In this document: in pieces, positions 1 to 9,078 of the stretch
How the letters are laid out: the number at the start of each line of letters is the position of its first letter
Numbering within the stretch: the first letter of the stretch is position 1
Origin: Petroclostridium sp. X23
GTDB lineage: Bacteria; Bacillota; Clostridia; SK-Y3
Direction: 5' to 3'
Length of the DNA stretch: 64,000 nt
Assembly: GCF_030013905.1 (NCBI RefSeq)
Contig: NZ_CP124862.1
Span: 4,591,051 to 4,655,050 of the forward strand
Position numbers and translations under genes: made by a program
The notes under the pieces: model-generated
The model's database searches: none
Seen by the model: the letters and a program-made list of their open reading frames with translations, nothing else
What the model was told of the DNA's origin: nothing

Positions 1-430
1 AATTTCTGACCTAAAGCTAAATCAAAAAGTTAAAATTTATGACTTTATATCACCCCATAAGATCCCTGATGTTATGAATGATCATCATATATTTTGCCTT
101 CCGTCTATTGTTGCGTCCAATGGGATTGAAGAAGGGACACCAAATGTGCTGAAAGAGGCATGTGCCTCAGGTATGCCGGTTGTAGCTACAAGCCACTCAG
201 GTATTCCCCATGTAATTAATAATGGGAAAAATGGCTTTTTAGTAAATGAAAAAGATACTGAACAACTGGCTCAAAGTTTAATCTATCTTATTGAGCATTC
301 TGAAATTTGGGAGAGTATGAGCCAATGGGGAAGAAGCCATATTGAGGAAAATTTTGATAAAATAAAACAAGCGGAAAAAATAGAGAAAATCTACGCTGAT
401 TTGATCAAAAAGTCAAAACGGGGTCATTAA
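1..430 (+). CDS. GT4 family glycosyltransferase, C-terminal part (5' end outside window)
   Basis: The frame is open from base 2, so the gene begins upstream of the window and only about 142 C-terminal residues are seen. They hold the second Rossmann half of a GT-B fold glycosyltransferase: the HHIFCLPSI strand, the EG.PNVLKEA nucleotide-sugar binding segment with the E-x7-E-type glutamates, GMPVVAT, and a C-terminal helix ending in lysines. The residues match, almost position by position, the C-termini of the genes at 452-1537 and 4478-5584, so this is one of three close paralogues. The substrate cannot be told; a role in spore-coat or surface polysaccharide synthesis is inferred from the neighbouring CotS-like kinase. 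Confidence 0.88.
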   Translation, partial: ISDLKLNQKVKIYDFISPHKIPDVMNDHHIFCLPSIVASNGIEEGTPNVLKEACASGMPVVATSHSGIPHVINNGKNGFLVNEKDTEQLAQSLIYLIEHSEIWESMSQWGRSHIEENFDKIKQAEKIEKIYADLIKKSKRGH

Positions 431-451
431 TTCAATATAGAGGTGATGAGC

Positions 452-1537
452 ATGAAAAATGTAGCAATCCTTATAGAGAAGTTTCTTCCAGGTATACAGA
501 CATTTATCTATGAAGAGTTAACTGCAATAAATAAATTTAATATGTTTGTGTTAACAGAAGAAAGATTAAGTGAAGACATATACCCATTTGAAAATGTGCA
601 TATATGTAAAAAAATGAAAGAGTATTCGAAAACTATTAAAAAGCAGAATATTAAATTAATTCATACAAAATTCGGGCAAAATGCACTACGCTATCTAGAA
701 CTCAAGAAGCTGACCGGCGTACCCTTTATTGCTTCTTTTCATGGTGTGGATGCTTCTCACCAGTTAAAGAGTCGTTGCATGCTATCTATGTACCAAAAAA
801 AGCTCTTCCCAAAAGTAGACCATATTATTGCCGTATCTCCAACATTAAAAGACAATTTGGTAAAGGCAGGCTGCCCTAAAAGTAAAATTACTGTGATCTG
901 GAGTGGGGTAGATGTAGAAAAGTTTTATTATAAACCCCGTGTAATACAAAACAATGAGACAGTGAAAATTGTTTGTATTGCCCGGTTAGCAGAAAAAAAA
1001 GGGCATAAGTATCTGATAGAGTCTTTTTCAAATATTGTAAAAGTAAGGCCTAATACAGAGCTTTTAATAATAGGAGAGGGTAGACTGAAGGATATGCTGC
1101 AAAAACAGATTTCTGAGCTGAAGCTCCAGGATAAAGCAAAGATTTTGGATTTTATATCCTTCCGGGATGTTGCGGATATATTATACAACCATCATATTTT
1201 CTGTCTCCCATCAATCACAGCAGCTAATGGCGATCAGGAAGGAATTCCTAATGTGCTAAAAGAAGCATGTGCAACAGGCATGCCGGTTGTTTCTACGTAT
1301 CATGCAGGAATCCCACTATTGATAAAAGATGGGAAAAACGGTTTTCTCGTTAAGGAAAAGGATACGGAGCAGTTAACCGATAGACTGCTTTTTCTGATAG
1401 ATCATCCTGAGATTTGGGAGAGTATGGGCCATTGGGGAAGAAATCATGTTGAAGAAAATTTTGAAAGATTTAAACAGGCAAAGAAGGTTGAAAAACTTTA
1501 CTCAGACGTTCTTAAGTCAACTAAGGGGAAGCGGTAG
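452..1537 (+). CDS. GT4 family glycosyltransferase (paralogue 2)
   Basis: Full-length GT-B glycosyltransferase of about 361 residues. The N-terminal acceptor domain begins MKNVAILIEKFLPG; the C-terminal donor domain has the KIVCIARLAEKKG strand and turn, EGIPNVLKEACATGMPVV, and the conserved tail ending around IWESMGHWGR. The ATG at 452 is preferred over the in-frame GTG at 443 because AGGTG at 441-445 lies six bases before it and the start then matches the paralogue at 4478. It follows the upstream paralogue by about 20 bases and is probably co-transcribed with it. Sugar donor and acceptor are unknown; a CotSA-like spore coat role is an inference from context. Confidence 0.92.
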   Translation: MKNVAILIEKFLPGIQTFIYEELTAINKFNMFVLTEERLSEDIYPFENVHICKKMKEYSKTIKKQNIKLIHTKFGQNALRYLELKKLTGVPFIASFHGVDASHQLKSRCMLSMYQKKLFPKVDHIIAVSPTLKDNLVKAGCPKSKITVIWSGVDVEKFYYKPRVIQNNETVKIVCIARLAEKKGHKYLIESFSNIVKVRPNTELLIIGEGRLKDMLQKQISELKLQDKAKILDFISFRDVADILYNHHIFCLPSITAANGDQEGIPNVLKEACATGMPVVSTYHAGIPLLIKDGKNGFLVKEKDTEQLTDRLLFLIDHPEIWESMGHWGRNHVEENFERFKQAKKVEKLYSDVLKSTKGKR

Positions 1538-1567
1538 CTGATCCTCATCCTCGGTTTTTTATCTATA

Positions 1568-2596
1568 TTATCCCGGAAGCTTTTTAATTACTTTCTCTAT
1601 AGTGGGGATATCATTAACAATCTGTCTCATCCGTTGGGTGCATTTCTGCTTCTCCACCGGAGATTTCCTCATATAATAACGGGATCCAAATTCCCAAAAT
1701 TCCTGGGGAAACTCCATAAACGCTTTCATGATTTTAATTTGATCCTCTGTGACAGGATTTTTATTCTGATAAGTATTTAATATGAAATCAATTTTATCTA
1801 TATTAAATTCTTTATATCTTACGTTTTTCATGATGAAGTTTGCTAAGTCATGAATGGTCATATCAAGGATACAAAAATCAAAGTCAATCAAATAGACATT
1901 ATTGTCTTTGGTGATTAATACATTTTGATTTCCCGTATCATGATGGCAGAAAGTTTTTTCTTTCTTATACTTTTCTGATATTTTGGCATAGTTATTCTTT
2001 TTTAAATGGCGAATTGATTTTATGCCTAAACTGTAAAAGTAATCAACATATTCGATAACCATGTTATCAAAATCACTTTTTTTCTTTTTAGAATAAGCTG
2101 CTTCTTTAAAAATCAACATGTCTTTACATCGCATATTAAAGTTTTCTATCCATTTTCCCCAGTAAACCCTTGGACTGGCATTTTTGCTGGGTTTAAATCC
2201 TTTTGAGGCTTGATGTAATTCCGCTAAAGCTTCTGTTGCAAGTTTTAAATTCAAATCATTGTTATATTTAGCCTCCTTTGCATCAATCCAATCAATAATC
2301 ATCAGTATGCCTGCATCTGTGTTTATACCTATCTTTCCATCCCTTGTCGGCAATACCTTGGGGATGTTTTTGAAACCATGTTTGCGGGCATGTTCCATCG
2401 CTTCAAAAGAAAATTCAACTCTATTATATGACGTGTCTACTATTTTCACTGCTTTTACGCCCTTATTGGTAACAAGCTTCATTATTTTTCGGACAGGTTC
2501 ATAATGAGATATCTTTAGCCCATAGCCTTTACTGATAATGTCGGTGCAATCCCCAATAGTTTCCCAGGTGTCACGCTGCAAAATAATCACTTCCAT
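1568..2596 (-). CDS. CotS-family spore coat kinase-like protein
   Basis: A 342-residue protein with an aminoglycoside-phosphotransferase/choline-kinase fold. The catalytic loop HHDTGNQNV is followed by the metal-binding YLIDFDFC segment, and the downstream IHDLANF helix is typical of the CotS/YutH family of bacterial spore coat proteins. The catalytic Asp and Asn are intact, so activity as a small-molecule or sugar kinase is possible. In Bacillus, cotS lies beside the glycosyltransferase gene cotSA, and the same pairing is seen here. The gene is divergent from the GT4 gene at 2727 and convergent with the one ending at 1537. Confidence 0.85.
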   Translation of the reverse strand: MEVIILQRDTWETIGDCTDIISKGYGLKISHYEPVRKIMKLVTNKGVKAVKIVDTSYNRVEFSFEAMEHARKHGFKNIPKVLPTRDGKIGINTDAGILMIIDWIDAKEAKYNNDLNLKLATEALAELHQASKGFKPSKNASPRVYWGKWIENFNMRCKDMLIFKEAAYSKKKKSDFDNMVIEYVDYFYSLGIKSIRHLKKNNYAKISEKYKKEKTFCHHDTGNQNVLITKDNNVYLIDFDFCILDMTIHDLANFIMKNVRYKEFNIDKIDFILNTYQNKNPVTEDQIKIMKAFMEFPQEFWEFGSRYYMRKSPVEKQKCTQRMRQIVNDIPTIEKVIKKLPG

Positions 2597-2726
2597 CCAT
2601 AAATAAGTATCATATTAATTGCATTATATGAAAACAGAAAATGAATGTTACCTTTAAAAGTAACCATACGGCTTTTTAATTAATATAATACTTTTAAGGA
2701 TATATAAACTTGAAAGGGGAATCACA

Positions 2727-3815
2727 TTGGAAATTGAATATTTATCCAATTCGATCATTCCGTCACGTTCTGCTAATAGCATTCATGTTATGAAGATGTG
2801 CCAGGCATTTGCAAATAATGGTCATAAAGTGGTGCTGCATGCTGACCTTTCGAAAGAGCAGATCACGGATGTATATGCTTATTATGGCGTAAAGAAATGC
2901 TTTAAAATAAAAAAACGGAAGTTCGGTGACATCAAAGATATAAAAAAATCTTATAAAAAAATCCCCGACTTGTTTTATGCCAGGGATTTAAATGACCTGC
3001 TAAAAGTTGCTCCTTTAAAAAGACCACTTATATTAGAAGTACATCGTCCTCTAGAGAGTAAACGTGATAGAGAACGTATATCAAAACTTTTTTCTTATAA
3101 AAACTTCAAAAGACTGATAGCTATTTCAGATGCTTTACGGCTGGAGTATCTCAGACAATTTCCTGATTTAAAAGCAAAAACAATACAGGTAGCACCTGAT
3201 GGTGCCGATTTACCGGAAAAATCAGACTACTCCGACATTGCTATTAAAACTTTAGGCCGTGGCACAAATCCGAAGGTAGGATATATCGGCCATTTATATC
3301 CCGGTAAAGGAATGGAAATGATTGTACAAATAGCAGCAAGGCTTCCGAATATTGATTTTCATATTGTTGGAGGAATAAAAGAGGATATTCAATATTGGAG
3401 AAAAAACACGAATAGTCAAAACATTTATTTCTATGGATTTGTTCCCCATGGGCAGTTAACAGCATATTATAGATATCTTGACATTGTTCTTGCTCCTTAT
3501 CAGTATCATGTAGCCGTTTTTAGAAGTAGCAAAATCAATATAAGCCAGTGGATGTCTCCGTTAAAAATATTTGAATATATGGCGTATACCAAACCGATTA
3601 TCGCTTCGGACCTGCCGGTTTTGCGGGAGGTCCTTGTGGATGGGGTGAATGGTTTGCTATGTCCGCCTGAAGATGTGGAAGCATGGGTAACGGCAATACT
3701 AAGATTAACAAATGATGTTGAACTGCGAAAAGAGTTAGCCGAAACTGCCCATCATGAATTTTCGGAGCATTATACATGGAGAAAGCGTGCTAAAAAAGTT
3801 ATTAAAGGCTTATAA
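2727..3815 (+). CDS. GT4 family glycosyltransferase
   Basis: A 362-residue GT-B glycosyltransferase that is only distantly related to the three paralogues around it. It carries the N-terminal acceptor half (MEIEYLSNSIIPSRSANSIHV), the linker KVGYIGHLYPGKGMEMIV and the donor half with SPLKIFEYMAYTKPIIASDLPVLREVL, the usual GT4 phosphate-binding region. It starts at TTG 2727, six bases after an AAAGGGGA ribosome site at 2713-2720. The next gene starts 25 bases after its stop, so the pair is likely one transcript. A spore coat or surface glycan role is inferred from the cluster. Confidence 0.9.
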   Translation: MEIEYLSNSIIPSRSANSIHVMKMCQAFANNGHKVVLHADLSKEQITDVYAYYGVKKCFKIKKRKFGDIKDIKKSYKKIPDLFYARDLNDLLKVAPLKRPLILEVHRPLESKRDRERISKLFSYKNFKRLIAISDALRLEYLRQFPDLKAKTIQVAPDGADLPEKSDYSDIAIKTLGRGTNPKVGYIGHLYPGKGMEMIVQIAARLPNIDFHIVGGIKEDIQYWRKNTNSQNIYFYGFVPHGQLTAYYRYLDIVLAPYQYHVAVFRSSKINISQWMSPLKIFEYMAYTKPIIASDLPVLREVLVDGVNGLLCPPEDVEAWVTAILRLTNDVELRKELAETAHHEFSEHYTWRKRAKKVIKGL

Positions 3816-3840
3816 AATAGAAAGCAGGAGGATAACAGAG

Positions 3841-4428
3841 ATGGAAGACTTTAGATCTATTTACGTCACTCAAACACCTACCAAAGAACTAAAGATTCAT
3901 AATCCTACTAATTATCCCCTTATTGGAAAAGGGAAACAAGGTGCTGTGTTTAAGATTTCACCTGAACAGTGTGTAAAAATATATGCCTGCAAACAACATG
4001 CCGAAATTGAGGGCAGAGTATATAAAAGCCTTCAAGGTTCTCGTATTATTCCCAAACTATACGAAATAGGACATAAATATATTATTATAGAATATGTTCC
4101 AGGGCTGACATTAAAGAAATATCTTCAAATAAAAGGTAGAATTTCCAAATCGCTGGCTTGTGAAATTTTATTTGCGTTTAAAGAAATGAAGCGTTTAGGA
4201 ATCAGCCGGTTGAATGTCAACCTTCGCCATATTATTGTAGCAAAAAAACGTTCATTCAAGGTAATCGATCATGTTAATTCACTTAAGCATCATGAGCCCT
4301 ACCCGTTCAAGTTGTTTGATTATTTGGATGAGTTAGGCTTGCTGCGTTCTTTTTTAAAATATGCAAAAGAGATAGATCGGGTCATGTATGACGAATGGAA
4401 GGTAACAATGAGTAAATATTTTAAATAA
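3841..4428 (+). CDS. small protein-kinase-like protein with altered catalytic loop (copy 1)
   Basis: A 195-residue protein with a minimal eukaryotic-type kinase fold. A glycine loop is visible at residues 29-34 (GKGKQG), a VAIK-like lysine at 46 (CVKIY), a hinge with EYV at 84-86 and a DFG-like IDHVN at 142-146. By eye, the HRD loop reads RLNVNLRH: the catalytic Asp is Asn and the metal-binding Asn is His. The same replacements occur in the paralogue at 5639-6223, so they are not a sequencing slip. The ATG at 3841 is chosen because AGGAGG lies about 11 bases before it; an upstream in-frame ATG at 3754 would overlap the preceding gene. Function unknown; pseudokinase or atypical kinase. Confidence 0.8.
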   Translation: MEDFRSIYVTQTPTKELKIHNPTNYPLIGKGKQGAVFKISPEQCVKIYACKQHAEIEGRVYKSLQGSRIIPKLYEIGHKYIIIEYVPGLTLKKYLQIKGRISKSLACEILFAFKEMKRLGISRLNVNLRHIIVAKKRSFKVIDHVNSLKHHEPYPFKLFDYLDELGLLRSFLKYAKEIDRVMYDEWKVTMSKYFK

Positions 4429-4477
4429 AGATTCGGGCACACCATACGCCTATTTAATGAGAAAGGATGATTTTGAT

Positions 4478-5584
4478 ATGAAGACAGTCGCATTGATATC
4501 TCAGATATTTCTTCCTCCTACCCAAACTTTCGTCTATGATGAAGTTACAGCAATCAAAAACTTTAATATTCTGGTATTGACAAGACAGCTGCAAAATAAA
4601 GAACAGTTTCCATATAAAAATTTATATGTATGCAAGAATTCTTCAGTAATACTCAAAGAATTTTCCAAAGTTATAAAAAAGAAAGAGGCTAAGCTTATTC
4701 ATGTTCAGTTTGGTACGGTAGGACTTCAATATATGAAGCTGAAAAAGCTAACCGGCCTACCCTATATTGTAACTTTTCATGGATATGATGCTTCAAAAAA
4801 ATTGAATGATCCTTCAATTCGATCCGGATATAGAAAAGAGCTATTCACAAAAGCAGATCATTTTATAGCAGTATCGCAGAATCTTAAGAATAACCTGGTA
4901 AACGCAGGATGTCCTGAAAATAAGATAACCGTTTTATCCAGTGGAATTGATGTAATGCAATTCCATTATCAACCGCGGACAATCAATAACAATCAAACGG
5001 TGAAGATTCTAACAGTTGCACGTTTTACAGAAAAAAAAGGAATTGAATATCTTATTCAATCTTTTGCCGATGTTGTAAAAGCAAAACCTAACACAGAACT
5101 GTTAATCGTTGGGCAGGGAGAATTAAAACAAAAGCTGCTAAAGCAAATTTCAAAATTAAATCTCAATTCCAAAGCAAAGATTGTTGACTTCATGCCCCAT
5201 GATGAAATTGTAGACATTATGCATAAATGCCATATATTCTGTCTTCCATCTATTACTTCTTCGACCGGTGACCAGGAAGGATCGCCAACTGTATTGAAAG
5301 AAGCTATGGCAACAGGTATGCCGGTAGTTTCTACTTATCATTCCGGTATACCCGATCTGGTGAAAGATGGGGAAAATGGTTTTCTTGTTCCTGAAAAAGA
5401 TGCTGATAGACTAGCTAATAGATTGATCTATCTGATTGATCACCCGGAAATATGGGAAAGCATGGGGCAGTGGGGAAGGAAGCATGTTGAAAAGAATTTT
5501 GATAGATTTAAGCAAACAAAAAAACTTGAAGAGATCTACTCCGGCTTTATAGACAAAGAAAAGAAAAAAAACAAATGCAACTAG
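4478..5584 (+). CDS. GT4 family glycosyltransferase (paralogue 3)
   Basis: A 368-residue GT-B glycosyltransferase closely related to the genes at 1-430 and 452-1537 along its whole length: MKTVALISQIFLPP at the start, FHGYDASK in the acceptor domain, EGSPTVLKEAMATGMPVVS in the donor domain and IWESMGQWGR near the end. The ATG at 4478 is preferred to the ATG at 4457 because AAAGGATG at 4462-4469 is placed to serve it and because it aligns with the paralogue starts. A terminator follows at 5593. The product probably builds the same class of glycan as its paralogues. Confidence 0.92.
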   Translation: MKTVALISQIFLPPTQTFVYDEVTAIKNFNILVLTRQLQNKEQFPYKNLYVCKNSSVILKEFSKVIKKKEAKLIHVQFGTVGLQYMKLKKLTGLPYIVTFHGYDASKKLNDPSIRSGYRKELFTKADHFIAVSQNLKNNLVNAGCPENKITVLSSGIDVMQFHYQPRTINNNQTVKILTVARFTEKKGIEYLIQSFADVVKAKPNTELLIVGQGELKQKLLKQISKLNLNSKAKIVDFMPHDEIVDIMHKCHIFCLPSITSSTGDQEGSPTVLKEAMATGMPVVSTYHSGIPDLVKDGENGFLVPEKDADRLANRLIYLIDHPEIWESMGQWGRKHVEKNFDRFKQTKKLEEIYSGFIDKEKKKNKCN

Positions 5585-5592
5585 ACAAATAA

Positions 5593-5631
5593 GAAGGAAA
5601 GTTTAACGCCGTTAGGTCTTAAACTTCCTTC
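5593..5631. terminator. bidirectional hairpin between convergent genes
   Basis: GAAGGAAAGTTTAA at 5593-5606 pairs with TTAAACTTCCTTC at 5619-5631 around a 12-base loop. It sits between the 3' ends of the plus-strand glycosyltransferase and the minus-strand kinase-like gene and can serve both, although the T-run is poor. Confidence 0.6.
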
Positions 5632-5638
5632 GTATTCA

Positions 5639-6223
5639 TTATAAATACTTAGCCATCGATTTTTTCCATTCTCGATATGTCTTTTTATCAATCTTTTTTA
5701 CTTGTTTAAGAAATGGCTTCAATAATCCTAATTCCTTTAGTTTATCAAATAACCTGATTGGTCGGCGTTCTGTGGCCCTGAATGAATTTACATGATCTAT
5801 TATTTTGAGTACTCCTTGTTTACTTACAACGACATGTCTTAAACGTACATTCAACCGTGTGAATCCTAGACGTTTCATCTCTTTTAACATAAATAGAATT
5901 TGTCTTACCAGTTCCTCCGTTATGGTATGTTTTATTTCTAGGTACTCTTCTAATGTTGATCCCTCAACATATTCAATGATAATATAGTTTGGCCCTACCT
6001 CGTATAATTTAGGAATGATGGGCGAGTTTTGCATCGCCATATATGTTTTGCTTTCTATTTTTCGATGTTCGGGCAATGCATATATCTTTACACAACGGCT
6101 TGGAGAAAGTTTGAAAACAGCTCCCTGGGAACCCTTTCCGATAAACTCATAATGAGTAGGATTATCAAATTCCACTGTTTTACCTGCCCTGCGTGTAACG
6201 GATATTAATCTGAAATCGTCCAT
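5639..6223 (-). CDS. small protein-kinase-like protein with altered catalytic loop (copy 2)
   Basis: A 194-residue paralogue of the protein at 3841-4428, in the opposite orientation. It shows the glycine loop GKGSQGAVF, a VKIYA lysine strand, the hinge EYVEGSTLEEYL, and RLNVRLRH in place of the HRD loop, followed by IIDHVNS. As in the other copy the catalytic Asp position reads Asn. The ATG at 6223 is preferred because GGAGG (bases 6231-6235 on the complement) lies seven bases upstream. The frame stays open for 74 more codons, but those run through a repeat element and are not coding. Likely works with the spore-coat glycosyltransferases; function not established. Confidence 0.8.
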   Translation of the reverse strand: MDDFRLISVTRRAGKTVEFDNPTHYEFIGKGSQGAVFKLSPSRCVKIYALPEHRKIESKTYMAMQNSPIIPKLYEVGPNYIIIEYVEGSTLEEYLEIKHTITEELVRQILFMLKEMKRLGFTRLNVRLRHVVVSKQGVLKIIDHVNSFRATERRPIRLFDKLKELGLLKPFLKQVKKIDKKTYREWKKSMAKYL

Positions 6224-6305
6224 TTTTTTGCCTCCAAATTTATTACGGTACACTACTGTTATTAACATAATATGTAAAAAAAGCGGATTGGTGCATATAT
6301 AAATA

Positions 6306-6456
6306 TAGATAGGTGGATGTGGAAAAATGCTTAATTGGTCAGGGCAACACATGGGGACAGGGCCGCAGTCCGGCCAAAAGCCAGGCCTGACAGCAGACCA
6401 GTGCCCAAGTCTTGCCCTTCTGCATGCTAAACTCGACTTTTTCACATCCGCCTATA
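6306..6456. mobile_element. MITE-like repeat, copy 1 (inverted relative to copies 2 and 3)
   Basis: This stretch is nearly the reverse complement of 32843-33007. Its ends carry imperfect terminal inverted repeats (GATAGGTGGATGTGGAAAAA on the left; the right end read in reverse begins TATAGGCGGATGTGAAAAA). The GC-rich centre holds a hairpin from GGGGAC at 6353 to GTGCCC at 6406. It lies in the 388-base gap between the kinase-like gene and the GT28-like gene; the rest of the gap shows no gene. Confidence 0.75.
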
Positions 6457-6611
6457 TCCTTGCAATACATAATGTAGCGCTTTTGTAACTTATTTTATAA
6501 TCTAAACATAGTATAAATTATCTGAATAACAGCAAGCAGTCTATCAATATTTTTGTTGAAATCCATGTAGTTTAGCGTCGGAATAATACAATTTGGAATG
6601 GCGGTGTTTTT

Positions 6612-7745
6612 ATGATAACTAGTCTTATTAAATCCGGATTCGGACATTCAGTCAGATTTATAGCTATGGTAGAAAATTTAAGAAAGTATAGTGATGAAAA
6701 AATCTCATACCTGGCACCGGAATGTATGCAAAAGTTTATTGAAAGTAATGTAGCAAATTACAATTGCAAACCATATGACCTTTATTACTACCTGGCATTA
6801 ATGGAGGAAAAAGCAGTAAAACCGAAGAAGAATATGAAGAAAGGTGACCAAAAATTGATTCAACAGCTCCAAAAATCTTCCGTTCTTATTGATGATTTTT
6901 TCTTATATGCGAGACTGAGGAAGCTATTCTCTAATAAAACGATTACTTGTGGACTATATCATGGAGATATAAGCATTTCGAAAAATGACAGCAAAGAGGT
7001 AGTCTTTTTTAAAAATGGTGTTTGTAAGCGAGCAAATCAGCATGATGTTTTTTTTCATATAAATTTGGAGCAACCGAAAAATAAACCTGATATCAAGTGT
7101 ATGTATATCCCTATTCCTATTATAACCAGACAAGTTTCCATGAGCAAACAGAGTGTAAATAGGCTTTTGGGGTTGTCGCCCGATGAAAAATTTATTTTAG
7201 TGCATGCCGGTGCGGCGGTAAGTACAAATGTGTATAAAAAATTATATCCGTTTTATGATGCAATAAATAGACTTAAAAGTGAACATAGAATTGTAATAGC
7301 AGGTAGTATAGATAATCATGAGTTCCCGTTTCATTCGGGGATCATTAAAGCGCCAATATTCTATAACGGCATAGATTTGGTAAATGCAAGCGAATTAGTG
7401 ATTTCTAAACCCGGAATGGGGATATTGCAAGACTGTATTGCTGCTAAAAAAAAGTTGCTATTTGTTCCAGCAGATAGTCCGGAAAGAGATGTTAAGATTG
7501 ATTTGCTAAATAAACTGCTGTCAAATAATCTGCCCATTATAAATAAAATTAGTGCTTCAAATTTAGGAGCTTGTATTAGTGAATGCTTTTCTATGGAGGA
7601 TATCTATGTCCAAAGTTTTGCAAAAGTCCCGACCAATGGTGCAGATGTATTAGCTAAAGACATAAATATTTTGAAAGATACTAAGAAAAGTGACCTTGCG
7701 GAAGCAGTATCTTTAATTCGAAAAGAAAGGCCTTTTATCGTATGA
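6612..7745 (+). CDS. MurG/GT28-like glycosyltransferase family protein
   Basis: A 377-residue protein with the outline of a GT-B fold. It begins MITSLIKSGFGHSVRF, a GFGHS turn like the glycine-rich loop of MurG-type and UDP-GlcNAc-using enzymes. The C-terminal half has KFILVHAGAA (start of the donor domain) and the segment LVISKPGMGILQDCIAAKKKLLF, matching the GGxG-type donor-binding turn of the GT28 C-terminal domain. The ribosome site is weak (GGCGGTG). It stands alone between a repeat element and the amidase gene and probably belongs functionally to the glycosyltransferase cluster upstream. Exact substrate unknown. Confidence 0.7.
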   Translation: MITSLIKSGFGHSVRFIAMVENLRKYSDEKISYLAPECMQKFIESNVANYNCKPYDLYYYLALMEEKAVKPKKNMKKGDQKLIQQLQKSSVLIDDFFLYARLRKLFSNKTITCGLYHGDISISKNDSKEVVFFKNGVCKRANQHDVFFHINLEQPKNKPDIKCMYIPIPIITRQVSMSKQSVNRLLGLSPDEKFILVHAGAAVSTNVYKKLYPFYDAINRLKSEHRIVIAGSIDNHEFPFHSGIIKAPIFYNGIDLVNASELVISKPGMGILQDCIAAKKKLLFVPADSPERDVKIDLLNKLLSNNLPIINKISASNLGACISECFSMEDIYVQSFAKVPTNGADVLAKDINILKDTKKSDLAEAVSLIRKERPFIV

Positions 7746-7899
7746 CTGTTTAGTGGTCAAGTAATAGTATGAATCGAAAATAATAGGGATCCTCAATTAT
7801 AAAATATTCTTATTTTTTTGTCTCATTTTTCTAGTTATTTAAATAATATGAATAATAAAGAGTCGAATATATCCGCTTTGTGGAGAAAGGGATGATTCA

Positions 7900-9066
7900 A
7901 TGAAGTTGGTAATTGACCCGGGACATGGAGGTAGTGATCCCGGTGCGGTGGGAAGCTACAGCAAAGAAAAGGATATTAACCTGCTTCTTTCTTTGAAACT
8001 CAAGAATAAACTTACAGCCAGCGGTATAAGTGTCATTTGTACCAGAGAGGATGATAGCGAAGTAAGCTTGCAGAAGAGATGTGATATTGCGAATAACTAC
8101 GGGGCTGATTACTTTATCAGCATGCACTGCAATAGCGCTAAAGATACCGGTGCAAGCGGCACCGAGACCTACTGTCTCGCGACAGGAGGAAAAGCTTATG
8201 AACTGGCAAAAGTGCTGCAGCAAGCGATGATTGAGTTTAATAATAACAAGGATAGAGGCGTAAAGGTAGCCAATTATTATGTATTAAAATATACGAATAT
8301 GCCGGCAGTTATTATCGAAACCATGTTTTTATCCAACCAGCAGGAAGAAGAACGGCTAAATAACACACAGTGGCAGGATTTATTTACAAGTTATCTGGCA
8401 GAAGCCATATGTGTATATCTGGGATTTACACCTGTGCTATCAAATAAAACCCCCATTATGGGAGGGGCGGAAGCTACAGCAAAGCAAATGGATATCTTTT
8501 TAAGGAAGTTTAATGCGGATGCGCCATATCTGGCTGAATTGTATTTGAAAGTGGGGAAACTGGAAGGAGTGAGAGGAGACCTTGCTTTTGCACAGTCAAT
8601 ATTGGAAACAGGCTATTTCAGATTTGAAGGGGCGGTATCGAAAGCACAAAATAATTTTGCTGGATTAGGTGCTACCGGTAACGGTGTTCAGGGAGCGGTT
8701 TTTGGCACACCGGAGGAAGGTATTACGGCGCAAATACAGCATTTGAAGGCATATGCCACCACCAACCCTTTAAATACCGTACAAGTAGATCCTCGTTTTA
8801 ATTTGGTTCAGAGAGGAAGTGCACCTTATTGGGAGGACTTGAACGGCAAGTGGGCAGTACCCGGTAATGGCTATGGTGAAAATGTCGTAAAGATATGGAA
8901 TGAAATATTAACAGTTAGCGTGGAAAATCAAGTAGAACACTATGCGCAGGAGGCTTATGATGAATGGAAAGCAAAAGGGATCGTGCTTGAAGATCATGAC
9001 TTGAATACGCCTATTACATGGGGAGAGTATGTCATAACGCAGCAAAGAATTAAAAATCTGGAATAG
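7900..9066 (+). CDS. N-acetylmuramoyl-L-alanine amidase with C-terminal glucosaminidase domain
   Basis: A 388-residue peptidoglycan hydrolase. Residues 1-175 are an Amidase_3 domain: DPGHGGSDPG places zinc ligand His9, EKDINL gives Glu23, SMHCNS gives His76, and IIETMF holds the catalytic Glu. Residues about 190-345 are a glucosaminidase domain (GDLAFAQSILETGYF, NNFAGLGATG), so the enzyme should cut both the stem peptide and the glycan. There is no signal peptide, as in phage endolysins, and the next gene is a holin 12 bases downstream. It may be a phage-derived or domesticated lysis enzyme. GGAGAAAGGG precedes the ATG. Confidence 0.93.
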   Translation: MKLVIDPGHGGSDPGAVGSYSKEKDINLLLSLKLKNKLTASGISVICTREDDSEVSLQKRCDIANNYGADYFISMHCNSAKDTGASGTETYCLATGGKAYELAKVLQQAMIEFNNNKDRGVKVANYYVLKYTNMPAVIIETMFLSNQQEEERLNNTQWQDLFTSYLAEAICVYLGFTPVLSNKTPIMGGAEATAKQMDIFLRKFNADAPYLAELYLKVGKLEGVRGDLAFAQSILETGYFRFEGAVSKAQNNFAGLGATGNGVQGAVFGTPEEGITAQIQHLKAYATTNPLNTVQVDPRFNLVQRGSAPYWEDLNGKWAVPGNGYGENVVKIWNEILTVSVENQVEHYAQEAYDEWKAKGIVLEDHDLNTPITWGEYVITQQRIKNLE

Positions 9067-9078
9067 GGAGGTTATCAT

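Noticed and set aside
6224..6445. N-terminal extension of the minus-strand kinase-like protein (74 extra codons)
   Set aside because: It runs through the MITE-like element, gives a Cys/Pro-rich unnatural sequence, and a good ribosome site serves the ATG at 6223.
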